Assembly: GCA_011392765.1 (NCBI GenBank) | Contig: WYCW01000002.1 | Coordinates: 404,917 to 468,916, forward strand | DNA length: 64,000 bases | From: Candidatus Thiosymbion ectosymbiont of Catanema sp. Cochon2018 | GTDB taxonomy: Bacteria > Pseudomonadota > Gammaproteobacteria > Chromatiales > Chromatiaceae | Reading direction: 5' to 3' | In this document: positions 42,321-52,433 of the stretch, piece by piece | Position numbering within the stretch: position 1 is the first letter of the stretch | How the letters are laid out: each line of letters starts with the position of its first letter | The notes under the pieces: generated by a model | Database searches by the model: none | What the model was told of the DNA's origin: nothing | What the model saw: only the letters and a program-made list of their open reading frames with translations | Program-made: the position numbers and the translations under genes

Positions 42321-45300
42321 TCACCGGAACGGATTCTGTGGGAGGCGCGTCAGATCAATGGGTAGCTTGTTATTGCGCATCCAGGCGACAAGATCGTCGG
42401 TCGTCCGGAACTCCTCGTCGGTCTCGAAGACACCGGCCAGACGGCTGTAATAGTGCAACAGGTGTTTGCGGGTTTCTCCGAAGGCCATCGGTGCCTGGAG
42501 CAGGTCGGGGGCAGTGTCGATACCGTCAGTGTCCTTGGTTACAGGGATGTCCCCGAGTCTGCGGGCCAGTGAGTCGAAGTCGTTCGGGCCTATAGGTGAT
42601 CCCATAACCTCCACCAGGCGCAACGCGCCCGCCCCTGCCTGCTCGGCCGGCAGCCGCTCGCCCAGTCTTCCCAATGCCGCACCGAGCCTGGCAAGCTGAT
42701 CCGAACCGGTGGTCGTGCCCATGATTTCCACCAGGCGCAATGCAACCGCCCGTGCCTGCTCGGCCGGCAGCCGCTCGCCCAGTCCTCCCAACGCCGCACT
42801 GAGACTGTCAAGCTGATTCCAATCGGTGGTGGTGCCCATGACTTCCATCAGGCGCAACGCGCCCGCCCCTGCCTGCTCGGCCGGCAGCCGCTCGCACAGT
42901 CTTCCCAATGCCTCACCGAGCCCGGCAAGCTGATCCGGATCGGTGGTGGTGCCCATGACCTCCACCAGGCGCAACGCGCCCGCCCGTGCCTGCTCGGCCG
43001 GCAGCCGCTCGCCCAGCCTTCCCAACGCCGCACTGAGCACGCCAAGCGGATGCGGATGGGTGGGGGTGCCCATGGCTTCCACCAAGCGCAACGCGCCCGC
43101 CCGTGCCTGCTCGGCCGGCAGCCGCTCGTCCAGCCTTCCCAACGGCGCACTGAGCCTGGCAAGCCAATCCGGACCGGTGGTCGTGCCCATGACTTCCACC
43201 AGGCGCAAGGCAACCGCCCGTGCTTGCTCGGCCGGCAGCCGCTCGCCCAGTCTTCCCAACGCCTCACCGAGCCTGGCAAGCTGATTCAATCTGGCAACCT
43301 GATTCAAACTGGCAAGCTGATTGAAATCGGTGGTGATGCCCATGACCTCCACCAGGCGCAACGCGCCCGCCCCTGCCTGCTCGGCCGGCAGCCGCTCGCC
43401 CAGTCTTCCCAACGCCGCACTGAGCGCGCGAAGCTGATCCGGATCGGTGGTGGTGCCCATGACCTCCACCAAGCGCAACGCGCCCGCCCGTGCCTGCTCG
43501 GCCGGCAGCCGCTCACCCAGTCCTCCCAACGCCGCACTGAGCCTGGCAAGCCGATCCGAACCGGTGGTCGTGCCCATGACCTCCACCAAGCACAACGCGC
43601 TCGCCCGTGCCTGCTCGGCCGGCAGCCGCTCGCCCAGTCTTCCCAACGCCGCACCGAGGCCGGCAAGCTGATCCGGATCGGTGGTGGTGCCCATGACTTC
43701 CATCAGGCGCAAGGCAATCCCCCCTGCCTGCTCGGCCGGCAGCCGCTCGCCCAGTTCCCCCAGTGCCTCACTGAGCGCGCCAAGCTGACCCCAATAGGTG
43801 GTGGTGCCCATGACTTCCATCAGGCGCAACGCGCCCGCCCGTGCCTGCTCGGCCGGCAGCCACTCGCCCAGTTCCCCCAGTGCCTCACTGAGCGCGCCAA
43901 GCTGACCCCAATAGGTGGTGGTGCCCATGACTTCCATCAGGCGCAACGCGCCCGCCCGTGCCTGCTCGGCCGGCAGCCGCTCGCCCAGTCCCCCCAACGC
44001 CTCACCGAGCCGGTAAAGCTGATCCGGATCGGTGGTGGTACCCATGACTTCCACCAGGGGCAAGGCAACCGCCCGTGCCTGCTTGGCCGGCAGTCGCTCG
44101 CCCAGTCTTCCCAACACCGTACCGAGCCGGTAAAGCTGATTCGGATCGATGGTGGTGCCCATGACTTCCACCAGGCGCAACGCGCCCGCCCGTGCCTGCT
44201 CGGCCGGCAGCCGCTCGTCCAGTCTTCCCAACGCCTCACCGAGCCCGGCAAGCTGATCCGGATCGGTGGTTTTCTGCATGAGGGTGGAGATCAGTTCGGC
44301 AATCCTCGGCGCTTGCGCGGCGAAGACATCCGGTGCCGCGTGATACACGAAGGCTGCGAGCCCAACCTGATAGAGCGTCGTCGGCTTGTGAGCAGACACC
44401 AGGTCGATCGCTCTGTTGCGCAGATCTCGGTCCGGATCGAGGCCGAACAGGGATTGGGCTACCGGTTCCAAGTGGTTCACGAGCGTTTCGTGGGACTGGG
44501 TATCCGTAATGGATTGTTCGAGAAATATCCGCTTCAGCCGCGGATCGGCACTGGCCAATGCCCAGAGCCTCCGGTACTTCTCACCTCCGACTTGTCCATC
44601 AGGATTGGCCCTGATCGCGGTCAGGATCTGTTGTACTTCTTGTTGCGCCTGCCGCTTGATGAGTTGACCGGCCCAAACCCCGCCCAAAATGATCGGCATG
44701 AGAAATGGCAGCCAGCGTAAGCCGCTGAGTGCCAAAAAGCGACGATAGCCTGCCCAACGGACCTTCCCGGCCAGGGTTGCCCCGAACACTCGCAGTTGTT
44801 CCCTGGGCGAGAGCAGGGTCTGCCAGCGGGTCGCCCAGGAGTCGGCGTCCCGCATCGCCTGGAGACGCTCTTTAAGCAAACGCTGCCAGTGGTTGTCGCG
44901 ACGGTGGGCGGCGAGCACGGCCCGGGCCAGATAGTCGTGGTACAGTGACCAAACGAGGGACTCGCCGGCTCCGACTCCGGCACGGTGCCGCACGATGCCC
45001 TTGTGGTCCAGGACCGAGAACGCCCGGCCACTCCGCTGTCCGTCGATTCCGGACTTCTCGGCGAGATCGGTTGCGGAAACACTACGGGCCTTAGGCACAT
45101 CCGGGTCGCTGCCGTCGACGAGTTCCAAAAGCAACGCGAGGACCTGGTCCGCGGTCAAGCCGGCGGCGCGTGCTGCGGCGCCCATAGCGTCTTCCACGTG
45201 AGCGGCCTCCAGGCCCTCAAGGCCGCCATGGCGCTCGTAAGCAGCGGTATTGAGAGCGGGCAGCCTGGTCAGACCGCAAAACACCACCCGCGCTTGAATC

Positions 45301-45413
45301 GGCAAGATCCGGTGCTGTTCCGACAGGTCGCTGATCAGTCGACGCTTCAGGGAATCCCAACCGGCGTCCGGATGCGAGATGACCGGTTGGTCTTTCGATA
45401 CCGGCGCCGTCAA
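42321..45413 (-). pseudogene. STAND ATPase C-terminal part with fourteen 39-residue repeats (P-loop domain deleted)
   Basis: About 1,030 codons, opening only with a TTG. The first 200 residues match the region after the NTPase core of nSTAND proteins (WDSLKRRLISDLSEQHRILP, VVFCGLTRLP, SLYHDYLARAVLAAHRR). A helix (LRWLPFLMPIILGGVWAG) follows. From about residue 380 there are fourteen 39-residue repeats of the type DQLAGLGEALGRLGERLP and AEQARAGALRLVEVMGTT, which should form an alpha-solenoid. Repeat 9 carries a 12-residue insert. A non-repeat C-terminal domain with FETDEEFRTTDDLVAWMRNN ends the protein. The P-loop ATPase core is absent; its first residues are on the preceding ORF. Expression as a separate protein is possible but would lack nucleotide switching. 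Confidence 0.7.
42605..44273. repeat. Fourteen tandem 117-base units
   Basis: Each unit encodes one 39-residue solenoid repeat. The blocks CCGCTCGCCCAGTCTTCCCA and CGCGCCCGCCCGTGCCTGCT are shared by most copies, while the bases coding for the DPDQL-type loop vary. Two units near 43760-43970 (YWGQLGALSEALGEL) are almost identical, which points to recent duplication. Confidence 0.9.
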
Positions 45414-45781
45414 ATTCCCGATCCGGATTCCCCTTCCAGAAATACCAGCGGTTGCGCGGCGACGGCCCCTGCCAACTGGCGTATCTCGTCAGCGCGGCCA
45501 CGCAAATGGTCCGGATTGTCCGGGTCGATCAGCAACCGTTCCGGCCGCTCCAGCCGGGACTTGTCCGCGAGTCCCCGTATGATGAGCCATATGCCCCCTA
45601 CCAAGAGCAACAGGGCGAATGTGACAGGCAACCAAATAGTTGACGGTAAGTTGATTCTCTGTAGGAAGCTCGTAGCGGTCTCTCCGTGGTCCTGCAGCAT
45701 AAGAACAACGCTTACAATACCAGTGACGGCTGCGATGACACCGCTTACGGCTTGGATAGATTCGTTGGAGGGCCTTTTCAC
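45410..45781 (-). pseudogene. STAND ATPase N-terminal part, stopped inside the Walker A motif
   Basis: A 123-residue ORF with two membrane helices (about residues 8-28 and 47-68: VSGVIAAVTGIVSVVLML and STIWLPVTFALLLLVGGIWL), then DPDNPDHLRGRADEIRQLAG and the strand LVFLEGESGSG. The P-loop should continue with Lys-Ser, but reads Ile and stop. The next codons belong to the C-terminal half in another frame. The simplest reading is a single ancestral nSTAND gene in which roughly the remainder of the NTPase core was deleted with a frameshift at about 45412. The 45782-46050 region upstream is AT-rich and may hold the promoter. Confidence 0.75.
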
Positions 45782-46733
45782 TGGAGATGCTTAAGTTCTA
45801 CTTTGTTACAGGGTAACCAACTAATTTATAAGGAATTTACAAAATAACAGATCCGGAAAAATCAACACGTTGACCGAAATATGACACAGTAGAATTGCGG
45901 TAGGCGCTGGTTTGCCAACGCTAAGGTGGACACCGGGCCGAATTACAAGCGAGGAAATTGTAAAGCTCAGGCAAGCCAGTGTCCCCCTCTGTCGGATGGG
46001 TGTGGGAACCAGGGCGAGCGCGTATAAACCTCTTCGAAAATATGATTTTGTAGGATGGACGTAGGATGCGGTGAGCGCGGCAGGTTTTACAGGATGGCAT
46101 TACGAAGAAGCGCGAACCGCATCAATGGATGCCCGGCCAGCGGCGAACCGCATCTTTGGACGGTGGGCGTGCCCAACACCGGTGTTGGGCACGGGCCAAG
46201 CTCCCTCCTCCGTCGGGACAGGCCTGGCCCTTTGCCCAACACTACGACAAGCGGCCAGCAGCTAACTTAATGGCATTGGCCGTGGACCATACCGACGACA
46301 TGAGGGTAGCCCAATGGACAACATGGACAGTATGGGCTGCATGGACCGGGGGGCATACAGCAACCCTTGGTCCACGTGGTCCATGTCGTCCACGGGGCGG
46401 CTGCCGCCGTCCCTGGTGGCTTTGCCCATCCTAACAAGATCGTGTTTTCGGGAAGATTTATATGCGCTCGCCCTGCCGGAATGCATCCCGGACAGGCCCT
46501 GAGGGAATACTCTGGTGTAAACTGAATTCGGGAGACGGAAGCGGCCGGGCCGGCATCACCGGTTCGGTCCCGCGCGTAGCCCTCCCCCTGGTTGTGCACC
46601 AGCACGAGGGTTCAACTCCCTAACGTTCTGTCTCGGGGAACCGGCGGAAACGCGGCAAGATTCCGGCCCTGCAGGTTAAGACCTCCGCCGGCGTCTTGTG
46701 GTCCCCGGAGACGGGACAACTTGGAGGTGAGAG
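45782..46733. repeat. Repeat field: R1 and inverse R8
   Basis: R1 at 46050-46240 includes GGATGCGGTGAGCGCGGCAG, the hairpin GTGCCCAACACCGGTGTTGG and GCGAACCGCATCTTTGGACG. An inverse R8 copy is at 46290-46400 (GACGACATGAGGGTAGCCCA, CAATGGACAACATGGACAGT). The last 130 bases before the slipin gene have a GTCTCGGGGA/TCCCCGGAGAC stem and a GGAGGTGAGAG ribosome-binding site. No gene is recognised. Confidence 0.65.
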
Positions 46734-47498
46734 ATGGAATACTTGGCGCCGATCGCCATCGTCGTTGGGCTCGTCGTCTTCGTCATGCTCGGGCTGCGCC
46801 GCATTACCGTGCTGGAATACGAACGGGGCTTGAAGTACACGAAGGGCAAGTTCAGATCTGTTCTGGACGCCGGGCAGTACTGGTACACGCCGGCCTTCAC
46901 AATCATCCGGAAGCTCGATGTGCGACCGCGGTTCGTATCGATTACCGGACAGGAGGTGCTGAGCGCAGACGGGGTGACTCTAAAGGTCAGCCTGGCAGCC
47001 AACTTTGAGATCAGCGACCCGAACATCGCGGTCAACGCGGTGAAGGGCTTTGAAGAGGTGTTCTATCTTGAGCTGCAGCTTGCGCTGCGTGAGCTTGTTG
47101 GGAGTACCGACATCGATACAGTCTTGAGCGAGCGGGCCGAGCTGTCCGGGAAACTGCACGAAGCCGTCGCGCCCAAGGCCGCGAGGCTCGGGCTCAAGCT
47201 CATCGCCGTAAGCATCAAGGACATCATGTTCCCGGGCAAACTCAAGGAGATCTTTGCGCAGGTTGTGAATGCGAAGAAAGAGGGCCTCGCGGCACTCGAG
47301 AAGGCCAGAGGTGAAACAGCGGCCCTCCGGAACCTGGCGAACGCAGCTAAGATGCTCGACGGTAATCCGAATCTGATGCAGCTTCGCCTGGTGCAAGCGC
47401 TCGGCGAAACATCCGGGAATACGCTCGTTCTCGGCGCCCCACCGCAGGCTGGTCTCGTGCTGAGCGGCAAGCCCTCGAAGGAATCGAACGAGCCGTAG
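46734..47498 (+). CDS. Slipin-family SPFH protein
   Basis: A 254-residue SPFH (band 7) membrane-scaffold protein. One N-terminal helix (IAIVVGLVVFVMLGL, about residues 7-21) is followed by LRRITVLEYERGLKYTKGKF, the beta-rich SPFH core with QEVLSADGVTLKVSLAANFE and LRELVGSTDIDTVLSERAEL, then a helical C-terminus with AALEKARGETAALRNLANAA. This layout fits slipins of about 250-260 residues. Slipins often pair with an NfeD-like protease partner, but none is adjacent. GGAGGTGAGAG lies just before the ATG. Its role is probably membrane microdomain organisation, by family only. Confidence 0.87.
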   Translation: MEYLAPIAIVVGLVVFVMLGLRRITVLEYERGLKYTKGKFRSVLDAGQYWYTPAFTIIRKLDVRPRFVSITGQEVLSADGVTLKVSLAANFEISDPNIAVNAVKGFEEVFYLELQLALRELVGSTDIDTVLSERAELSGKLHEAVAPKAARLGLKLIAVSIKDIMFPGKLKEIFAQVVNAKKEGLAALEKARGETAALRNLANAAKMLDGNPNLMQLRLVQALGETSGNTLVLGAPPQAGLVLSGKPSKESNEP

Positions 47499-47978
47499 TC
47501 CCACAGGCCTCCCGACGTGACCCGCAAACGCATGGTACGCAAACCTGAGCCGATGGATGTCACCTGACCTGACCGCTTCCGGGTCGAGCCGTGGACGGAG
47601 GATCGGAGCAAGGTGGTGGGCGGGTTCCTGCATCGGGTAGGGGCGGAATTCTGTTCCGAGTGTCGGGATGGTACACTCGTCTCGGCCATCTATTATTCGT
47701 ATCGCGCATCTGCCTATCAGAAGGCGCATGAGACGCCGTATTTCGAGGCGGCTCAGGCGTCACCCTCGCTGGTCTTCGATCGCACGGCCGACACGCTAAA
47801 CAAGCAACCCGAGTGTTCCTATAGGCACACAAACCCCTCTTCCCCGTAGCGCAGCGAGGGGCCCCGGGGAACGGGACTGAATCGGTTCCCACTTAAAACT
47901 TACCCACTACCAATGGATCGTAGCGAAAATGGTCCAAAATAAGGGCGTTTTTTCGCTAGCGGTGTATCAGCGGATACT
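47499..47978. other. Gene-free region with a repeat shared with 2.9 kb
   Basis: 480 bases without a convincing gene. At 47869-47910 GAATCGGTTCCCACTTAAAA and CTTACCCACTACC repeat the block at 2887-2925. Nothing else recognised. Confidence 0.5.
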
Positions 47979-48338
47979 TCATGAGGGTTTCTTACGCTGG
48001 TGCCCGGCCTTCTTCAGCTCGTCCAAGTACTCCTTCCACCAGTCCTCCTGGTTAGTACCCAGCTTGTATAGGTAGTCCCAGGAATAGATCCCGGTGTCGT
48101 GGCTATCGTCGAAGTGCAGGCAGACGGCGTAGTTGCCTATCGGCCGGATCTTCTCGATGGCGACCTCTTCTTTGTCGAGCTGCAGCACCCGCTGGCCCGG
48201 ACGGTGGCCCTGGACCTCGGCCGAGGGGGAGTAGACGCGCAGGTACTCGCAGGGTAGGTCGAAGTGAGAACCGTCGTCGAAGGTGATCTCCAAGACTCGG
48301 GATCGGCGGTGCAGGTTGAGCTCGGTGGGCATAGGCAT
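47979..48338 (-). CDS. DUF971 (GBBH-like N-terminal domain) protein
   Basis: A 119-residue protein made of a single DUF971 domain, the small zinc-associated fold found at the N-terminus of gamma-butyrobetaine hydroxylase. Typical elements are RSRVLEITFDDGSHFDLPCE, YLRVYSPSAEVQGH and GNYAVCLHFDDSHDTGIYSW. In many gammaproteobacteria this gene lies directly after hslU, as here (113-base gap). Its function is not established; links to Fe-S or Mrp-type proteins have been proposed for the family. Downstream of it the strand is empty to the slipin gene. Confidence 0.9.
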   Translation of the reverse strand: MPMPTELNLHRRSRVLEITFDDGSHFDLPCEYLRVYSPSAEVQGHRPGQRVLQLDKEEVAIEKIRPIGNYAVCLHFDDSHDTGIYSWDYLYKLGTNQEDWWKEYLDELKKAGHQRKKPS

Positions 48339-48450
48339 GTTCGTCTCCGGTTAGGCCGGGTATGGCCCGACAGTTTGAACCGTTGAACCGCTGAGAAAGA
48401 TGTATGCAGGTATTGCTTCAACTACGAATGCGCCTTTGCGGTTCCAATAG

Positions 48451-49788
48451 CTAAAGGATATACCGCGACAGGTCCTCGTCCGCCGCCAGCTCCGAGAGGT
48501 GCCGGTCCACATAGGCCGCGTCCACGGTGACCCTGGCCCGGTCGAGGTCGGGGGCATTGAAGGAGACGTCTTCCAGCAGACGCTCCAGGACCGTGTGCAG
48601 GCGCCGCGCTCCGATGTTTTCGGTACGCTCATTGACTTGCCAGGCGATCTCGGCAATCCGCCGAATGCCGTCTTGGGTAAAGTCCAGGCTGACGCCTTCG
48701 GTCTCCATCAGGGCTTTGTACTGATCGGTAAGGGATGCATCCGGCTCGATCAAGATGCGGACGAAGTCCTCCGTGGTCAATGCCTTGAGCTCTACCCGGA
48801 TCGGGAGTCGGCCCTGCAGCTCGGGGATCAGGTCCGAGGGCTTGGCCAGATGGAAGGCACCGGAGGCGATGAACAGGATGTGATCGGTGCGTACGGAGCC
48901 GTATTTGGAGGAGACAGTGCTGCCTTCGACCAGGGGCAGCAAATCCCGCTGCACGCCCTCGCGCGAGACATCTATGCCGCTGCTGCCGTGCTCGGAACGC
49001 TTGGTGACCTTGTCGAGCTCGTCCAGGAACACGATGCCGTTCTGCTCCACGCTCTCCACCGCGCGCAGCTTGAGGTCTTCGTCGTTGATGCGCTTGGCCG
49101 CCTCTTCGTCGGTGAGCAACTTGAGGGCAGCGCGGATTTTCAGCTTGCGCCGCTTGGTACGGCCCTGGCCCAGGTTCTGGAACAAGCCCTGGAGCTGGCT
49201 GGTCATCTCTTCCATGCCGGGCGGGGCCATGATTTCCACCCCGATCGGCGTGGCGCTGACCTGGATCTCGATCTCTTTTTCGTCCAGATCGCCGCGGCGC
49301 AGCTTGTCGCGGAATTTTTCCCGGGTCGCCGGGGAGGGACCGCCGGGACGGCTGTCTTCCTCGAAGTTGGTGGGCGGCGGCAGCAGGACGTCCAGGACCC
49401 GCTCTTCGGCAGCAGCCTCGGCCTGGGCCGCGACCTTGTCCATTTCCCGCTCCCGAGCCATCTTTACCGCCGCGTCCACCAGGTCCCGGATGATGGATTC
49501 GACATCCCGGCCCACGTAGCCGACTTCCGTGAACTTGGTCGCCTCTACCTTGATGAAAGGGGCGTCGGCGAGCTTGGCCAGGCGACGCGCGATCTCGGTC
49601 TTACCCACGCCGGTAGGGCCGATCATGAGGATGTTCTTGGGGGTGATTTCGGTGCGTAGGGGCTCTTCTATCTGTGCCCGCCGCCAGCGGTTGCGCAGAG
49701 CGACGGCAACCGCGCGCTTGGCCTCATCCTGGCCGATGATGTGCTTGTCGAGCTCAGCTACGATGCGTTTGGGGGTGATGTCCGACAT
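48451..49788 (-). CDS. hslU: HslUV protease ATPase subunit HslU
   Basis: A 445-residue AAA+ unfoldase that feeds substrates to HslV. It opens [20 protein letters not shown]. Walker A is GPTGVGKT at residues 57-64, the pore loop region GYVGRDVE follows, and Walker B is [12 protein letters not shown]. The sensor and I-domain regions are complete. The C-terminus ends DLSRYIL, the tail that inserts into HslV pockets and activates it. It lies 97 bases after hslV on the same strand, as in the standard hslVU operon. No sigma-32 promoter is claimed. Confidence 0.97.
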   Translation of the reverse strand: MSDITPKRIVAELDKHIIGQDEAKRAVAVALRNRWRRAQIEEPLRTEITPKNILMIGPTGVGKTEIARRLAKLADAPFIKVEATKFTEVGYVGRDVESIIRDLVDAAVKMAREREMDKVAAQAEAAAEERVLDVLLPPPTNFEEDSRPGGPSPATREKFRDKLRRGDLDEKEIEIQVSATPIGVEIMAPPGMEEMTSQLQGLFQNLGQGRTKRRKLKIRAALKLLTDEEAAKRINDEDLKLRAVESVEQNGIVFLDELDKVTKRSEHGSSGIDVSREGVQRDLLPLVEGSTVSSKYGSVRTDHILFIASGAFHLAKPSDLIPELQGRLPIRVELKALTTEDFVRILIEPDASLTDQYKALMETEGVSLDFTQDGIRRIAEIAWQVNERTENIGARRLHTVLERLLEDVSFNAPDLDRARVTVDAAYVDRHLSELAADEDLSRYIL

Positions 49789-49885
49789 GGGTATTCATAA
49801 ATGCTGGGATGCGTTAGCGCCACGAGGTGGGGCGTAACCGGAAAAGGACCTTTTTAATCCGCAGATTACGCAGGGGGTGTGCGGC

Positions 49886-50434
49886 TTATCCCGGTGCCGC
49901 GGATAGCTCTTCCACTACCAACCGGTGGTTGGTGTAGATGCAGATGTCAGCGGCGATGCTGAGTGCCCGTTCAACGACCTCGCGGGCGCCGAGCTCGGTG
50001 TTCTCAAGCAACGCCCGTGCCGCTGCCTGGGCGAAGGAGCCACCCGAACCGATAGCCATCAGATCATATTCCGGCTCGATCACGTCCCCGGTACCGGAGA
50101 TGATCAGCGAGGTCGTGGTATCCGCCACGCACAACAGGGCTTCGAGGCGTCTCAGCAGGCGGTCGGTACGCCAGTCCTTCGCCAACTCGACCGCCGAACG
50201 GGTGAGGTGTCCCTGGTGTTTTTCCAGCTTACCCTCGAAACGCTCGAACAGGGTGAAGGCGTCCGCCGTGGCCCCGGCAAATCCGGCCAGCACCCGCTCC
50301 TTGTAGAGGCGGCGCACCTTCCGCGCATTGGCCTTGATTACCGTCTGCCCCAGTGATACCTGGCCATCGCCGCCGATGACCACGCGCCCGCCGCGCCGGA
50401 CGGAGAGGATGGTGGTACCGTGAAATGTTTCCAT
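49886..50434 (-). CDS. hslV: HslUV protease peptidase subunit HslV
   Basis: A 182-residue N-terminal-nucleophile peptidase. The reading starts [20 protein letters not shown]; removal of a six-residue propeptide exposes the catalytic Thr of [48 protein letters not shown] and [18 protein letters not shown] are the diagnostic strands and helices of HslV, and [18 protein letters not shown] closes the protein. I chose the ATG at 50434; the eight residues upstream of it are not family-like. It is the first gene of the hslVU-DUF971 unit. Confidence 0.97.
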   Translation of the reverse strand: METFHGTTILSVRRGGRVVIGGDGQVSLGQTVIKANARKVRRLYKERVLAGFAGATADAFTLFERFEGKLEKHQGHLTRSAVELAKDWRTDRLLRRLEALLCVADTTTSLIISGTGDVIEPEYDLMAIGSGGSFAQAAARALLENTELGAREVVERALSIAADICIYTNHRLVVEELSAAPG

Positions 50435-50637
50435 CGCTGCCTTTTCCGCTCGTCTCAAAGGGCTACCTGAACAGCTACCGCATGGGCCTCACAGGCTGGG
50501 TCGAGGCACGAAACCCAGCTATTCGTGCTGCGCTCCGGCGGCTGATTTTTCGATTCAAGGCAGCAGTAAGGTTCATGGTATCAGCAGACGGAGTAAACAG
50601 GTGGTACAAGTATACCCTGCGTTGCGCCGCAATCGGG
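50435..50637. other. Short spacer with half of an R2 repeat
   Basis: CAGGCTGGGTCGAGGCACGA and AACCCAGCT (about 50489-50520) match one arm of R2. The rest is unassigned. Confidence 0.5.
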
Positions 50638-51546
50638 TCAGGAATCTTTCTTTCTTGCCCGCGGGTGGGTTCGGTCATAGACCTGGGCCAGGTGCTGGAA
50701 ATCCAAGTGGGTGTAGATCTGGGTGGTCCCTATATCCGAGTGGCCCAGGAGTTCCTGCACCGCCCGCAGGTCCCCGGACGACTCCAGCAGGTGGCTTGCG
50801 AACGAGTGGCGCAACAGGTGGGGGTGGATGTCGCGCGTGGCCCCCCGCACCCTGGCCCAATGCTGCAATCGCTGCTGCACCGTGCGCGGGTGGATGCGGT
50901 TGCCGAGCCGACTGACGAACAGGGCTTTCTGGTCCGTCGACGCGTAGTTGCTCCGTACCTGTAGCCAGCGACCGATCGCCGCGAGGGCCTGGCTTCCCAC
51001 GGGTACCCGCCTGGTTTTTGCCCCCTTGCCCATAACCTCCAGGGTGGCATCGTCCCCGCTCAGATCCCCGACATCGACGGCGACCAGTTCTGCCAACCGC
51101 AGCCCGGAGGAATAGAAGAGCTCGATCATGGCCGTGTCCCGCAGCAGCAAGGGGTCGGTATCCGGTTGGTCGAGCAGGCCACAGAGCTGATCCGCATCCA
51201 GGGTGGCGGGTAGCTTACGAGCGGTCTTGGGTGCCCGTACCCCCTGGGCGGGATTCCGGTCCACGACTCCTTCCCGCAACAGATAGCCATAGAAGCTACG
51301 CAGGGCGGATAACTCCCTTTGCAGCGTCTTTCCGGAAGCACCGCCGCGGTGGCGCCGGGCGACGTAGTTGCGGACCGTCTGTTGGTCGAGCCGTTCCCAG
51401 GGGCCTCCTCCCTCGTCTTCGAGCCAGGCACGAAAGCGTGTGAGGTCGCGCCGGTAATTGCTCAAGGTGTGGCCGGAGAGCCGGCGCTCGTGGGCCAGGT
51501 GATGCAGGAAGGCCGCAAGCAGGTCTTCAGGTCCCGGATCAGCCAT
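50638..51546 (-). CDS. xerC: Tyrosine recombinase XerC
   Basis: A 302-residue tyrosine recombinase that acts with XerD at dif to resolve chromosome dimers. Catalytic residues by position: Arg150 (SSGLRLAEL), Lys174 (VMGKGAK), His243 and Arg246 (HLLRHSFASHLL), His269 (LLGHSDIGTTQIY) and nucleophile Tyr278. The N-terminal SAM-like domain has ERRLSGHTLSNYRRDLTRF. Length matches XerC. I start at the ATG at 51546, which overlaps the end of the DUF484 gene by 8 bases; that coupling is the normal order in gammaproteobacteria. The tail RARKKDS is typical. Confidence 0.96.
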   Translation of the reverse strand: MADPGPEDLLAAFLHHLAHERRLSGHTLSNYRRDLTRFRAWLEDEGGGPWERLDQQTVRNYVARRHRGGASGKTLQRELSALRSFYGYLLREGVVDRNPAQGVRAPKTARKLPATLDADQLCGLLDQPDTDPLLLRDTAMIELFYSSGLRLAELVAVDVGDLSGDDATLEVMGKGAKTRRVPVGSQALAAIGRWLQVRSNYASTDQKALFVSRLGNRIHPRTVQQRLQHWARVRGATRDIHPHLLRHSFASHLLESSGDLRAVQELLGHSDIGTTQIYTHLDFQHLAQVYDRTHPRARKKDS

Positions 51547-52228
51547 CGGTTGGGGGCAGCACCTGTAGTTTCCGGCTGACGATCTCTCCCAAACGGTCGA
51601 GGAGGTCGGTACCCATATCCGTACCGAAACGCTCGCGATCGCGGCTGCCGATGGCCAAGACACCGGAACGGTCATCGGTACGGACCGGGATGAGGGCGGC
51701 CGAGCCGATGGCCGCGTTCTGTTCGCCGAAGAGGATGCCGTTGTGCTCAACGTCCAGCGGGCCGCACAGGGAATGCTCCCGGCCGAGGAACCGAACAAAC
51801 GCGGCTACCGTCGGGTCCGCGGCGGCGGCATCGGAGTTCAGGGGAAACAGCTTCAGGGTTACGGCCTCGGCATCGAACTGGCGGCACAGGGTCTCGCGCA
51901 GCACGGTCTTCATCTGCTCCAGGTCCGGAGCAGCGATCAGCTGCAGGGACAAACTATGGAGACGTGAGGACACGGCCTCGAAATCCTGGGCCCGCGCAAT
52001 CAGCTGGGCCAGCCGGCGGCGTTCGGTCCGGAGCTGACCGCGCAACACCCCCACCTGGTGCTCGATCAGGGATACGGCATGCCCGCTCGCATGGGGTACC
52101 CGCAGCTCGGCCACCAGGTCCGGATGGCGTTCGAAGAACTCCGGGTGCGCCGTAAGGTACGCGACGACCGTGTCCTCGGTGGTGATATCCACCGGGTCAC
52201 GGCTTTTTTCCACCTGGCGGCCGGTCAT
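51539..52228 (-). CDS. DUF484 (GAF-like) protein upstream of xerC
   Basis: A 229-residue DUF484 protein. It has VVAYLTAHPEFFERHPDLVA and ELRVPHASGHAVSLIEHQVG, a central coiled coil (LRTERRRLAQLIARAQDFEA), then a GAF-like domain ending GVLAIGSRDRERFGTDMGTD. Its role is not known; the gene is commonly found between dapF and xerC. Here xerC follows with overlap, but dapF is replaced upstream by the Trm112-like and lpxK genes. Confidence 0.92.
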   Translation of the reverse strand: MTGRQVEKSRDPVDITTEDTVVAYLTAHPEFFERHPDLVAELRVPHASGHAVSLIEHQVGVLRGQLRTERRRLAQLIARAQDFEAVSSRLHSLSLQLIAAPDLEQMKTVLRETLCRQFDAEAVTLKLFPLNSDAAAADPTVAAFVRFLGREHSLCGPLDVEHNGILFGEQNAAIGSAALIPVRTDDRSGVLAIGSRDRERFGTDMGTDLLDRLGEIVSRKLQVLPPTDG

Positions 52229-52244
52229 CGCTCGCTCTCTCCCT

Positions 52245-52433
52245 TCACGCTGCCGGAACTTCTTCTTCGGGCCCTAGCTCCCGTGCTTCCTCCTCCAGCA
52301 TTACGGGAATATCGTCCCGGATCGGGTAAGCCAGGCGATCACCCCTACAGATGAGCTCCGCGGCCGTTTTGTCATAGTAGAGGACGCCTTTGCACACGGG
52401 ACACCGCAGGATGTCCAAGAGTCTTTTATCCAT
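52245..52433 (-). CDS. Trm112-like zinc-binding protein (YcaR type)
   Basis: A 62-residue protein: [20 protein letters not shown], a CxxC pair, then [20 protein letters not shown]. This is the Trm112/YcaR pattern; in E. coli ycaR lies next to lpxK and kdsB. It overlaps the end of lpxK by 8 bases and is 16 bases upstream of DUF484, so the run lpxK, this gene, DUF484 and xerC appears to be one transcription unit. The second CxxC of archetypal Trm112 is reduced here to a single Cys (ELIC). The role is unclear. Confidence 0.92.
   Translation of the reverse strand: MDKRLLDILRCPVCKGVLYYDKTAAELICRGDRLAYPIRDDIPVMLEEEARELGPEEEVPAA

Noticed and set aside
42605-44273. CRISPR-like regular repetition
   Set aside because: Units are 117 bases, coding, and diverge as protein repeats; there are no short repeats with unique spacers and no cas genes.
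43050-44720. Plus-strand open frame of 556 codons with its own repeats
   Set aside because: It mirrors the 117-base units of the minus-strand solenoid, so its repetitiveness is inherited; it has no plausible fold.
45400-45430. Programmed frameshift joining the two STAND ORFs
   Set aside because: Even a fused product would lack the rest of the NTPase core after GESGSG, so a deletion explains the structure better.
46560-46640. tRNA-like stretch with GGGTTCAACTCCC
   Set aside because: The T-arm-like hairpin is not accompanied by a matching acceptor stem, D-arm or anticodon arm.
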